Assembly (NCBI GenBank): GCA_914767715.1
Contig: OU612065.1
Coordinates: forward strand, 3,718,001 to 3,782,000
Length of the DNA stretch: 64,000 bases
Source: Membranipora membranacea
Taxonomy: Eukaryota; Bryozoa; Gymnolaemata; Cheilostomatida; Membraniporidae
Direction of reading: 5' to 3'
Below are positions 1 through 12,900 of the stretch, in pieces. Position numbers and translations under genes: made by a program. The stretch's first letter is position 1, and every line of letters begins with the position of its first letter. A model generated the notes under the pieces. The model saw only the letters and a program-made list of their open reading frames with translations. It was not told where the DNA came from and searched no databases.

Positions 1-1991
1 GTAAAATATAAGAACCATCATCTCTGGGAAGCAAGTACTAGGCCAGCTAAGAAATATATATCTATGTATAAAGTATAAGTACTTTACTGTCATTTTAATC
101 TTCAGTAAAAATGATTTTCATGCAGTGACCCCAAATTTTGAGGAGGGGAACAAAACACTTAGTTAATACTGTGATGATACTTATTGATTACATGACATAA
201 GATTTTGAGAAGTAGTGGCCAACATGACACAAAATAAGGCAATCATATTTCTTTGCATACTTGAAAAAAAACTCCTTGGTACTTAACCTCTGAGCTTAAT
301 ACCCATGTTATATAATATATATATATATATATATAGATTCAAATCTTTGCTTTTAAGTGTCATCTGTGTGTATTTCAATTTGGCCCCAACTAAGTGTCAC
401 TCAAAAATGAGGAGTCATTTTATATGACCCACAAAAATATCATGTCTTAAATAATCATGTTGGGCATCCTTAAAGAGGTAGGAATCGAAGGGGGTGCACG
501 GGGATTAATCATGTGAAGTGACAGGCAAGACCATTGGCTGATCAATGTAATTAGAGGCGGAGAATGGCCTTGGTCTCCGCCTCTAACAGCCAGTCCACGT
601 TGCATTCTCAAGTGGTCAAGTGTGTTATGTAAGAAATTGTGATTCGCAGACACCCATAAATAAAGTTGAATAGAAGCTATGATATAGCTATTGTTGTGTT
701 GGCTCATCACACTTGGGATTATAGGGTTTAATTACAACGGTCAATTTCAATCTTGACAACGGTATCTAGGCAACCTCTAAAACCATAAATCATAACGTCA
801 AATTTGACCAATAAGAGCTCGTATATTTTGAAGCGGATGATTTCAAATCATCGGAACTGGGCAATTTCGTATGACATCAGTCATATTTTCACCACTTTCC
901 AATGCCATTATTGGAATGAAAATTTATTGGGCATGTGTATCACACAATTCCGCATCAGCTTGTCTGATTCCCATTAAAAATAATTCACTGCTTCTCCTCT
1001 TAATTCCGAAAAAGCAGGAGGAATTTGAATGCTGCTAACCCCATTTGAATTTGATATGGCTGGGTGATCGCTTTACATTGACTGGCCCTTATATACCGGT
1101 CGAGGCACTTTAACCCAATAGTAATTAATGGTAGATAAAATAGCCTGACATGGTCGGACAACTCCAATGCAAAGATATGCCCTACACACTGATAGCCACG
1201 ATATATATATATATATGAATGACTCATTGTCCAGGGTTTTTATGGGTACAATAGTGGGATATATAATATATGACACTTTATTGCACAAATGTGTGTATAT
1301 ATATATCACATCATATTATGTAGACTGGCTTATTAATATATTAATATAATTAGCCAGTCTATTCCTAGACTGATGAGTTTCAACCACCAGTCGATTCTAA
1401 AGACAAGGAATTTCAAAGCCCCATCTTTGAAACTGTCCTGTGTAGAAGCACTTTATGTATGATTTGGTTTGAAACTTTTGTCTCATTACCACATAAAACA
1501 TCAATCATAATGTTTGACTACTATAAATATCTAACTTGACAAAAACTGTATGTTATCATTATCATTTATGAACTGCCAACACAGAGAATCTCACCATCAA
1601 ATCTTTCCTCAATTACATTTAATAATGAAAATGTAGCCGTGAAATCCTAGACGTTAATGATTCTGAGTCATTGAATTCCATATCTGGAATAGCATCATTA
1701 GCTTTCTTTTGCAAAACAAAGGGCTTGCAAAAATAGCCAGTCCCTAGTAGCAATCTAGAAATGCCCTAATCATCGACACTGTATGGGGTATAATTACTGT
1801 TTGCAATTTTGTAAACAAGACAATTTCTCAGGCTAATTATTCATGCTACTAGGGACAGCCAATCAGATAACAGTCAGATGGGTCCCTGTGTTTAGTGTCC
1901 TAACTGTATAACGCTATGATACTATTTCCATTCTAAGAGAAGAATCTAATTCAGTGTTCTGAGTAGATCTTCTTGCATAGCTATCCTGAAT
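1..1991. other. 3' flank of the SH2-like gene; no gene seen
   Basis: AT-rich DNA with no splice-supported coding exon on either strand. It holds a TA microsatellite near 316-336, a second short one near 1201-1216, and a perfect 13-bp inverted repeat (551-563 with 574-586, 10-bp loop) of GC-rich sequence in AT-rich surroundings. A variant poly(A) signal in minus orientation (ATTAAA) lies near 1618-1623 and could serve the gene that stops at 1992. The short open frames here have no family resemblance. Confidence 0.6.
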
Positions 1992-4900
1992 TTAAAGTGG
2001 GACCATTCTGTGTCTGTTGAAGGTTCCCCATTCACTGAGAGTGATCTGATGTTGAAGGATAACTCCTCTCCATAGAGGGTTGTGTCTATAGTTGGTGACC
2101 AGTTCATTCATACTGTTGAACAATGTACCGCGACTCAAAAACCATCTGCCCTCTGATGTTTTGTGCACAGGGGTGTAACCCTGCTGCAATGCTGAGCTGC
2201 AACATTAAATATCAAGTCTACATACCTAATAAGATTACAATGGAATTAGTAATTGGTGACTAAAAAGTGACAGATGTCCGGTTTAATGTTAGTAAACTGA
2301 CCTAATGCCATTACATGGTATCAGGAATAAGGTTCTAACATACCAGAATAGAAGGAATGGCATGGCGTATTTCCCCTGTGTGTTACATGGGGGAGACTCC
2401 ACAAGAGCAAAATCACCAGATCCTTTGGTCGACAAAAGTTCCCGTACAACATCAGCCTGGAAAAAAATCAATAGTTTGGACTTGGTTATTTCGAGTTGGG
2501 TCCTTCCCGTCAATTTTCCAAATGTCTCAGATTTTTCAGTTTTCATGCAGATATTGATAATACCAACTCAAAGATTTTCATAACATGTGTAACCATACCA
2601 TCTCACAATATTCTCCACATGCAAATCAGCTACCAGATGCTGTTTCAGGATGGCATATTTTTCTTAATTTTTGTTGATGGAAAAGTAATTTATCATGACC
2701 TGAGTTATTTAGCTTATGCTTAGGTTTACCATTTATTATTGAAATCATTTACTGTCAGTCATGCCATTGAATAGCCTTCGTGGTAGCTTTAACAAAACGA
2801 TAGACTTATATGTAGCATTAGCTTTATGGTAAAATTCAGTCTTCAGTGCCCTGTCTGGCATGGTCGTGTGTCAAAGCTCAATCAATGGCTCAATATTAGG
2901 CTCGTCTGTCGTAAGTTCAACAAGTAATGTGTATTTGTTATAATGTTAAATGTCAGTTTAAATCAAAGTTGTATTGCAAACATCAATTTGTCTTTATTGT
3001 CACAATTGTTACTGTTTGATCATCGTCGTAAATGTCATTAATCTGTTATAATATTGCGACCTTTTATTTTTATATAGGTCACGACCCTGAGAACAATAAA
3101 ATATGTCTGTTGACATATCGTCTAATCTCTACATTTAACTGATCCACCGAAAAATTAGGCTTACACTACAGTATAGAGATTTAAACATATCCAAGTCATT
3201 TCTCTTAGCTTGGCTGTCAGTTGTTAGTGTTACCTTAAAGACTGTTTCTCTTCCCTATAATTTTGTCCATTGTTTTTAACACTTTGAAAGTGTATCTACC
3301 TAAACAAATTCCCTTAAAGCTTCAGTTCAGACCAAAACAATACATCTGATACCAAGTTCGCTACAATGTGTTCTCGCAAAAATTACTAGAAGGAGAAAGG
3401 GAATCATCAATTCTTTCATCTAGATTTTGTTCAGGCTTAGTGGTACATATGAAACAAGAAACGCTCTCAAGATTAAACACAGCTTTGCTAATCAATCTAA
3501 TCGAACTAATGACCTCATGAAAAACTTCTTGGCGATGGTCACAGAGTGGGGATATATCCTAGATTTTTCATGACCTTTTGACAGATTTAGTAGGCGATCA
3601 AGAGGAAGTTGGCTCATCATAAAAATCTGCTACATTTGGCATGAATAGGTGAAGGTTTCTTCAACTGTTGAATTTGATAGTTGTTGCACATGATCAACCA
3701 ATTAGAGTCGCTTGGGAAGTAAAACGAATGCACACCACTTACTATGCCTGGCTGGAAGCTTATGATATGATCAACAGGGTCGACAGGTGGTGGGGGAGGA
3801 GGGCGATTTGAAGGCGCCGAGCTCCGATTACTGCTTGTCATGGTGTGATTACTGCCTCGATAACTTATTGAGGGTATTTCATATTTTTCTTCGTCTGGAA
3901 TACCTGTTAGCAGTGATTTTTGGGTGCCAGGATCACCACATAAGTCTACACGGTTATTGTTATTATTGTTACCATAAGAAGTATTATGGTGGACAGCTAA
4001 TGAAGGTCTTGGTGCTGGTATGGGAGTGATGGTCTGACAGACATCACTGTCTCCTGACTGAGAGGATCTGTCTTCTGATGACGGAGGATTCTCACTCAGT
4101 GGCTTGGCATCCGAGATTGCTTCATTATCAGGAGGTTCGACAATAACTTTTGTTAGGGGAAACTCTGAAGCAGAAGTAACAGTATATATTCTGACATGTG
4201 GTAATACTGGTTGCTATTTTTCTCTTTCTTAACCGTCGGAAAAGATACAGCAGTCATATAATTAAGATAATAAACTGAAGCACTAAACTGCTGTTTCACG
4301 CATGTATTGCACGCATGTATTGCCTACGTTCTCAATTTACATCCAAAGTCAGTCCTAAATAAGTAGTCTGAGCCCCCCAGACGTTTGCCCCTCGCCCGAC
4401 GCCCCCCCCCCCCCCGGCTATACTGACTCAGCCTTGCTTACTTACCTATAACAGGTAATGAATCTATGACCAGTGAGGATAATATAGAATCACGAGTTTT
4501 ATTATCTCTGTTCAGATGATTGAACTTGGCAGATGGTTTAGTTAGCCCAGGGTACGTGCAATCAGGACAGGCCCGCTCGATCAGGCGCTGCTTACATTTC
4601 AGATCGATAGTCTGCCCCTGTAAAACAAACAATTCACCATAGATACAGATGGGCGTAACTTCCTAAAAGATGATCCGTCATTAAAAACCACAAAACAAGA
4701 AAGTCACATGGTGTATCTATTTTGTTTAGCTGACAACTGATTTGATAAACATGTGTTTGGAAAGAGGCAGTCTACCACACATAGCCTCATCTGGATGGGT
4801 TTGTTACAGTGTGACTTCCACGAACCATTCCAGTAGTCACAGATGAAGCCAGACAACTTTGTGGCAGCAATTATTCAAATTTGAACATGTATATTGCATC

Positions 4901-7900
4901 CAGATGATACTGTTGTATTGATGCTTAGTGATCACAACCCAACCGCCTCTATAAAATGCAGCTACCAGTTGACATTGTGTTCACTACTGGCTATCAAGGC
5001 GGTTTCATCATTTGTAATAATTAAACATCACTTCATGTCTAGTCTGAGCCCCCCAGACTTTTGCCCCTCGCCCGACGGTCACTTCATATTCAGAACTTAC
5101 ATTCGTGTAATCAGATATTGATGATGATAGTCGGCTCTCCTCAACTTCTAAATCTGCTAACCGAATATTTCCATTGAACAAGACACACTAAGATAAAGAT
5201 AAGGAAATTGAATGTGGGTGTGAAATGGCAGAAAGTCACTTGAAAAGAGAATAATATAAGACAGAAATGAGGATGAGAAAAAGCCTCGACAACTGAGCCA
5301 CCCGACCACTGCACCTGCAAAACTGCAGGACTGTGCTGCCAGCAAATTGTCAAGGGAAGCCGACACAGAGTTTCAGTCAGTGTTGGTTAAATTTGGCTTT
5401 ATTTGACCTAAACTTGGATAGTCGTGATATATCCAGAGATATGACCCATTTTGAGAGCTGTATAAAATCAACGCAGTATTAACAAAACAGCTGAATATAT
5501 GGTAATCTTGACTATATATGTGGTAGTAATGACTCCTCGGTAGGACCATGACCATAGTGCCGAATGAGTTAAATAATAAGGTTGCTCACATTTGCGGCAT
5601 AGATAGCTTTGGTGAGAGCGTCTCTCAGTGATACAGTGTTAGTATAGCTGTTTCTGTCATCATTTCGTTGAAGGAAGGGTATAGCCACAGCATGCTGCCA
5701 CAAAGTGTTGCAAAATTTGCAGCAGAATGTCTGTGTAATGGAGAACCGCAAGTCCATCTCGTCGCAACTCACAATCAGTCTAATTCACTGGGAGATCAGC
5801 ATCTAATGTGACTCAAGTATGTAAAAATCCAACTAGCATGTGTATATACAGTATATCCGAAGCTTAGCTAAATCTGCATTACTATAATACAACAAAAGCA
5901 CTTTACAGTAAAGTTTAGTGTTTAAACACTCCTTGGTTTAAACTTGCCTACTGACAAGCTTCCTGCTAGAATGAATGTTGTTTGATCAGAACACAGTTCC
6001 CTATTCAGTGGCAAGAGCTGGTATTTCAGCCACAAAAAGTAACACAAATGTTGTCATATTATAGTTTAGTGTATATTTACCTATAAAGTAGAGCAAGCTA
6101 AAGGCATACACCTAACAAGCACCTGGCTGTAGTAGAAGGAAACCTACAAAACACAACTGACGTTAGCCAGGTTGTGTCACAGATGCGCATGAGCTACTCA
6201 AACGGAACTTTAGAAATGCCTGATTCAGTCATGTGTAAAGCTAATAATCCGTGTATTATGCCAGATAAAAGTGAAGTGATTATTATTGTGAACCAGCTAT
6301 CCACCATACGATAGCGCTGATTGTGCAAAAATATAAAAGCATGATAGAGAAATAATAGACATAATATTGAATTCCTATTCATTACTCGAAGGTGATAAGG
6401 AAATATTATTCTGTTCGAAAATAACTCTGTACACTGGAGGGATATTGTGATGTGGTGATTGTTAAAGGATCTGAAAAAGCAAATTGTCATTGCTCAGAAA
6501 AAGGGAGGGTCCCCGGAGGGACACTTTAAAATCAATATAAAAGATATAAGCCATAAAAATATAATATTTAATAGTGATGCAAAAGCTTATATGGATATAT
6601 TATAGCTAGGTTGATGATAATAGAAAAATAAATATATATTTATACAACAGTAAATGGGAGTGCAAAATGAAGGAACTAAGTTACTGAATTGTTACAGGTC
6701 ATCTTTACCTATGGGTCTGGACAGAAGGACACCATCTTTGGTAGGATTGTCTTTATAATGATATAGAAGCTGGTTTACTGTTGAGAAGCGTTTGTCACGA
6801 TGTATAAAATATTTGCTATCAGAACCTTTAAGAACAGGTTTGTATGGCTCATCAGGGAACCCCAGGCTAAATAAAATCACAACTCAATCAATGGAGTAAA
6901 GAATATTGCGAGGAGAACTGAACAAACGATACCATTTGTAGATCAGGTAATAAAATAGTCAAACGCATTGATTAGTTCTTTGGTGGCAGATACCAGCATG
7001 CAAAGAAAATACTGTGTTGAGATAGAATGATCATTTTAATTGTCTTGATTAACACAATTAAGGTGGATACATACATCTTAGTCATGGCACACAAACATGC
7101 AGTTCTGAGAACATACTAAATGTGCTTAAATTTACCTCATAATAAGAATTAAAACTTCATGTTGTCTTGGAACTCTTATCTGCACTACAGCATAATGTCC
7201 ATTATGGACTCCTTTACATCGCAAGGTTTGTAATATCTAGACAAAATGTAACAGAGACAGGGAACTATTTATAAACATTGTGTTGCCAGCGGTAAGATAA
7301 CAGCAGAGTGAACAAATGTTTGTGTTTGTTGTGTATGTAAAATCAGTAACTATCAAACATTATTCAGACCAGAAATAAAACGATGCAATGAGCGGGTAGA
7401 TTTTATACAACTTAGGAGTACCTGAGTATAGCTAGATTGTGTGGCTTGAAGTACATCGTTGAGCCCATTTTGAGAAGAAACACTTGAAGACCGTACACGT
7501 GGTGCAGGTACAGGAAGCACTCTATTAACATTAAAGTGGGAGCCTGTAGTCGCATTATCATATATCGGCGCGTGTACACCCGAATCTAATTCTACCAGGA
7601 CCAGTTGATCAGGTTCAGCTGTAATTATTTTAAAAAACTATGGTTCGGTCACAAGAAAATTTTTCTCATTTGTATTTGACAAAGTATCTTCTTAAGATGT
7701 TAACTCAATATATCCATGATGGATTACTTCCCTTGTGCTTCACAGATAAAACTCATAGCAGTTTTGCTTTAATTTTTCACACAATTTCATTCGGAGACAT
7801 CCAACTTCGATTATTAACTCTTTCAAAAATATATTATAACACTATACCAATCGTACATATCATTATTTATGTTCAATACCAAAGCAAAAATCATTCAAAT

Positions 7901-8185
7901 GTAATTTTTATGTAAACCTTTTCCTTCATCTTACTTGAATTTCCCTTTCTTATCGATGGCTGATTTTGAAAAAGATTCGCATTGAATGAAAGTTATGCCA
8001 ATAAAGTTTAAAAAAACAAAAAGGATTGTCGTGGATTTTTTCTAAAGTTACAGTCTCCCCAGTTCATAAACACAGACATATCTTTATGTCAATGAGTTAG
8101 ATTTGCGGAATGACTTACAGGAACTAGATATAGGTCTTGATGAACGAGGGCTAGGTGTGGGTTTCTGTGCTTTGTAACCAATCAT
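1992..8185 (-). CDS. Adaptor-like protein with two degenerate SH2-like domains
   Basis: Ten-exon model, about 574 residues: 8185-8119, 7618-7422, 7236-7136, 6866-6696, 5779-5590, 5187-5101, 4617-4446, 4164-3743, 2456-2344, 2196-1992 (TAA). Phases agree throughout. SH2-like domain A (about 89-178) spans exons 3-4; domain B (about 460-560) spans exons 8-10. Both end in the SH2 pattern F-x-S/T-x-x-x-L-x-x-x-Y and align with each other. The FLVR arginine is missing in both: GHYAVVQI in A and GDFALVES in B have Val at that position. Between them lie an unrecognised region with two CxxC pairs and a proline-rich stretch with six prolines and EKYEIP/ISYRG tyrosine sites, as in signalling adaptors. 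The start was chosen because an in-frame stop lies seven codons upstream. I do not recognise the family. The least certain point is the exon 4 donor: the frame needs GTAACA at 6695, whereas the better-looking GTAAAG at 6708 breaks it, so a small exon may be missing. Confidence 0.75.
4367..5080. repeat. Pair of short dispersed repeats in introns
   Basis: A GC-rich segment of about 38 bp, beginning AGTCTGAGCCCCCCAGAC, occurs at about 4367-4403 and again at about 5040-5078 with one clear mismatch. The first copy runs into a C homopolymer near 4401-4415. The two copies lie in neighbouring introns of the SH2-like gene. They look like fragments of one dispersed repeat family; no coding role is visible. 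Confidence 0.6.
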
Positions 8186-8603
8186 AATAAACACCACACA
8201 GCATCACAAACTGCAGCAGACTGTCCTACAAAATGGGAATAGCATTGTAATAATAACTCAATCGCATATCACACGTAGACTTCAACCAAGGAGTTGCTCA
8301 GTGCTTCAACTGATCCAACACAAATAACAAGTTCATTTAAGGTTTAACCAGAACAAGTTTGGTCCCGTGGTGGGAAGGATTACAAACATATAGTATGAAG
8401 ATGTCAGTAATTGATAACAAGAAGAGCCGATAGTGGATGACGAACAAAAATGTTGTTTGTGCTGTAGGGCTGCATGTATTGTGTGAAATAGTGTCCGCTA
8501 AATGGCCACCCGCCACACATCTCTTATAAAGGGCCATTCCCATCCGGCAGTGCTAACTGACCATCCATTTCACCCTGTATCAATCTTAAAATGTGACTGT
8601 CAC

Positions 8604-8813
8604 AAACCCATCTAGATGCCTATTAAGCAACCGCCGGTTGTCCGCGTGGCATCCGGTGGTTGCCGAAAAGCCATCTGGTTGGCACTTGGGCATCCGGATG
8701 GGTTTGTCGACTTTGAGTCGATGAAGAGCGTCTCCGATCCATCCTTCCTGTTACGAACCCATCCGCCTCTGGCGCGACATCCGGCGGTTGTCCGATAGGT
8801 ATCCAGATGGGTT
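8604..8813. repeat. GC-rich inverted-repeat element (MITE-like)
   Basis: The ends are imperfect inverted copies: AACCCATCTAGATGCCTAT at about 8605-8623 and ATAGGTATCCAGATGGGTT at 8795-8813. The interior repeats CATCCGG and CGGTTGTCC motifs in both orientations and is much richer in CpG than its surroundings. No transposase frame is present. It is most likely a non-autonomous element or a fold-back remnant. Confidence 0.55.
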
Positions 8814-9290
8814 CTAAGCGCAGCATCATTGGTGTTGTAAGACATATCCCATACAGCACCTGCCACCGTGACAGGCACTGTATGGATATGTGTCACCATC
8901 ATGGAAAAAGACCAGTTTTGTATGGGTAGTAGCCAGTTTAAAAAAAAAAATTATAGTAGAAGGTTTGTTGGTGCAGCCTTAGTTGCATGCTAAGACATAT
9001 CTGGTACTTAGTTAGGACCAATCCAACACTAGCTAGGGTGTCCAAGGACTCCTTGTTGGGGTGTCTCAGTCTGAGACATGTGACAGGTGCTGAATGGGGC
9101 ATGGCTTACAGCACTCAAGAACAATGTTTATAAGGATAAAACAGTGCTATAGAGGCCAGGAGTAGCAGCTTACCGAAAGTTGAAGGCTCAGTCAAGACTG
9201 TATTTCCCCTAGGTTACCATGGGCTTAGAATAAATTGGATTGGGAGGAAGTGGCAGTTGTTTTGGTCTGAAATCAGTATACAAGAGCCAT

Positions 9291-9868
9291 TCAAATTTTC
9301 TCTAGTTGTGTTACATTCTGCGCATGAGCTGATCTCTGCAAAATTGAGTCTCGGAATTCCGAAGCCATCTGATTGGCTACCTGCTCTGGTGACATACTCC
9401 CCAAAGCGTGCGGATTTGTTATTAATAGTTATCCTCTCTTGTCATTATTAGCTGAGTTTGATTGACAGTTTATGCAGGGGATATCCCATTTCCCCTTTCC
9501 AAAGTTGCAATCAAAACCCAAACTAAACTCATTGTTCTTGCACATGCGCAAATTCAAGTCACGCATGATGCATACTTAGCCTTACGACACCTGCTTTGTG
9601 GTAATGATAGCCTAGTTTATCAGTGATCTACATGCCCAGTCAGATCACGAGAGTCAGTATGCTGACTGGGCATGTAGATCACTGATAAACTAGGCTATCA
9701 TTAATAATGACAAGAGAGGATAACTATAAATAACAAATCTGGACGCTTTGGGGAGTGTGTCACCAGAGCAGGTAGCCAATCAAATGGCTTCGGAATTCCG
9801 AGACTCAATTTTGCAGAGATCAGCTCATGCGCAGAGCTGAGCATGCGCAGAATGATTTGAAAATGTAA
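9291..9868. mobile_element. Nested fold-back element just upstream of WASHC4
   Basis: Two nested inverted repeats. The outer arms, about 9317-9449 and 9703-9852, are long imperfect reverse complements sharing blocks such as GCGCATGAGCTGATCTCTGC and CGGAATTCCGA. The inner arms, 9602-9642 and 9663-9703, form a perfect 41-bp palindrome around a 20-bp spacer. No coding capacity is visible, as expected for a MITE or fold-back transposon. The right edge lies within about 75 bp of the WASHC4 start codon. The right arm carries an extra short duplication, giving two CATGCGCAGA motifs where the left arm has one. Confidence 0.75.
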
Positions 9869-9940
9869 CTATAGTTCGGACTATTTTGAATCTTAGAGAT
9901 TGTGAGGTAGGAAATGACATAACTTCCTCAGCCAGGAAAA

Positions 9941-12900
9941 ATGGCTGGGAGAGATTCAATATTGGACCAGGAATTTGGGGAGTTTGATGACGATTCATTA
10001 CGTAAGTAATACTACTAATGTACTATTAAACATTACAATGACTTCTTAATGAACCATAAAAACGTGATACAACATGGTGATTAACTTGCATTCAATTAAG
10101 TTCAGGCTTAAATGAAAATAAGAAGGGGGCGTTACCCCACACTAGTACAAGGTTTTTTTTTAACTGATCTCAAACCGATGAACTCCCTCTCATAACATTG
10201 CTCAAACAATGTTATAAATCACTCCTTATGCAAAAGCTATTGCTCCTTTAATACAACCAGGGACCAGTATCAGAAAACCAGATCCTATTTAAGGTAAGCA
10301 TTTTGATGACCAATGTCATTTAAAAATCATTTATATAGGATCAGCCAAAGATTAGAGCAAGGAGTCTTTTACTCCCTTGACCAGAGTCAGCTGTATATAT
10401 GAAAGCAGCTTATGGGTAGTCTAGCTAGGAGTGTACTCTATTTGTACACCTAGACAGTAGTAGTGACTCAGACGAAAGCCGACTTTTTCCCGAATTATAC
10501 AATGTTTGCACAACACCCGACCTGTGTGTCATATCTAGTACTACTATACAGGATAACGAATATCTTGTATTAGCTGTGATTAATGAGTAACTCCCTGCTG
10601 TGATGTTGTGTTAACTGAGTTGCAGAACCAAAATAGGTTTTGCATTTCCTAACAGGTCCCAATTTGTTTTATGATGGGTCGTTTTTCATTTATAGTGAGG
10701 CTCCCTACCTTGAGATATTGGGCTTATTATTGCTTAGTTCTTGCAAATTTTACCAATCCATTAACATTCATCATTGACCAGCATATATGTGCGCTGACTT
10801 GAAATAAGGCGTTATAGTAACTCCTTGCTTCAAGGAACCTGTGAGATAGGAATAGCGCTCACAGATTAAATTTCATTCAACAGTTTCAAACTTTGGACTG
10901 TACAATCCCTGGAATTGTGTCAGAAAGTGAGCAGCCGGAGACACAGATTTATTAACTTACCTAATATGAGTAGATTAAGGTTGTTGTTCTAATTAACTTT
11001 AGGTATTGTTGGTGAGGCGCAGCTAAGACATTATGGACATTTTATGGAAGATTTTGCTGCTCAACTGAGAGACATAGAAGATGCTCTTGAAGATGGCGCA
11101 GGAGAGAGTTGGGATATCACCCTTGACCCCATTGGGCTGCAGGTATGTTGTTGTCCCAATTTGATATGTACTCAATAACCTGTTTGCTGACATTTATTGG
11201 CAGTTGTGTAGTTCAATCACACAAACAAAGATCATTCATGTAATCATTGGCCTCTCTTTTGCTACAGTGTGTGCCTTATGAACAAACTTCTATTCTGGAC
11301 CTCATCCAATCTGATAATAAGATATTCAAGAAGGTGATGACTGTATTGTGTGCCTTGTGCTGTGAGATTGATGCTCTGAAGTACGAGGCTGAGAACAGAT
11401 TCTATCCGGCCCTACTATTCTACGGAGAAGGAGGTTAGTGGTGTTTACATCTCCCAATCAGCCAATTTCTTCACTGTCCAAATCACAATAATGTCATTTC
11501 GAAATATGAAGCTAGATTTGTATCGAGTTGGGTCGTCTTGGAGGTCTGAATCAGCTTCTTGTATTTTGTTTACTCAGTGAATACAGACAGTGATACTGAT
11601 GGGGATGCTCAGGTCCTGATGGGGAGAATGATATCTTCCTTACAGGATCTGTCATCATTCATCAACAGATGCTATGATGTGGCTAAGAATACCATGCAGC
11701 AGATGTCTGCTCTACATTGCGGACCAAAGTAAGTCTAACGATTCTCGAGCGCACTCTTCAACTGTAAGTTAGAAAATAATTTTTATAGCCCTGGCAACAA
11801 AAAAAAGTATATCATTACAATTTACGAAATTGTTTGCAGTTTTTTATTATAACTATGTTTCAATGCAACACCATCGAATCTCTGGGCCCAAAGATTATTA
11901 TCTCTTAACTTGTTTGTAGGGATAACTCACTTATCGATGTGACTCAGGTTCATTTTCTGCCAATGTTCGAACACTTGGCCGACTTGATGAAGGTTCTGAT
12001 AACACTGGATGAGATTATTCAAAGTCACAATGTACTCAAGGAGCACTGGGTTCTCTATAAAAGGTAACATGTGTGTGTGGGATGAATGATGTTACTGTGA
12101 CTCATATTTATACATTTTATGTACTGTTATATTTGTATGTTATGAGAAGTGAATGAGAAGTAACTGTGTCCAGTCTATACTTGTATCTATAATTTGTTTT
12201 TGATACACTTTGATAGTCTAGATTTGCTTCTCTTGAATTCCGATATCACGTCATTTAGTGTTAAAGCTAAATCTAATGATTAATTTTGTAGAATGCTGAA
12301 ATCTGTCCACCATAATCCAGCTAAGTTTGGATTCTCAGAGCAGAGCTTGAGGCCGTTTGAGCAGCTTATCATGAGGCTAGAGATGGAACTATTCGATGGA
12401 AACATCTTTGCAGTATGTTATCTAATGGTGTTTAGGAGAGCGAAAACAACCACTGTTCATATCAAAGCAATCTCATAGCAATGAATAAAAAAACTAAATT
12501 TACTAGCACAAGGACATAAGTGAATGATGTGACCGATTACAATTAATATTTTAGTGTTAATCTGTCCTAGGGAGATCACATACTCTAGCTAGAGTCTGTC
12601 CTAGGGAGATCACATACTCTGTCCTAGGGAGATCACATACTCTAGAGTCTAGACCCTTCTAGACCCTTCTAGACCCTTGGTTTTTTGCACTTTGGTATCG
12701 GTTACATCATTCAGTTATGTCCTTGTGCCAGTAAATTCAGTTTTGTGTTGCTTTACACCCCTTTTATGTTTCTATGCCAGTTGCTTATCAATGTTCGTGC
12801 TTGAGGAATCAAGGAGTTTGACGCTTTTTTATTGCCTAATTCTAATATCCATCCTGTGGTAGGTTGATAGCATCGTATGTACGGTACATAAGTGAAAAAA

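Larger units (their letters stand above)
8186..9940. other. Head-to-head intergenic region, probable bidirectional promoter zone
   Basis: About 1.75 kb separates the start codon of the minus-strand SH2-like gene (8185) from that of WASHC4 (9941). No coding exon is visible. Both promoters must lie here or in unseen upstream 5' exons. Much of the interval is inverted-repeat DNA, annotated separately at 8604-8813 and about 9291-9868, so little unique sequence is left for control elements. Confidence 0.5.
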
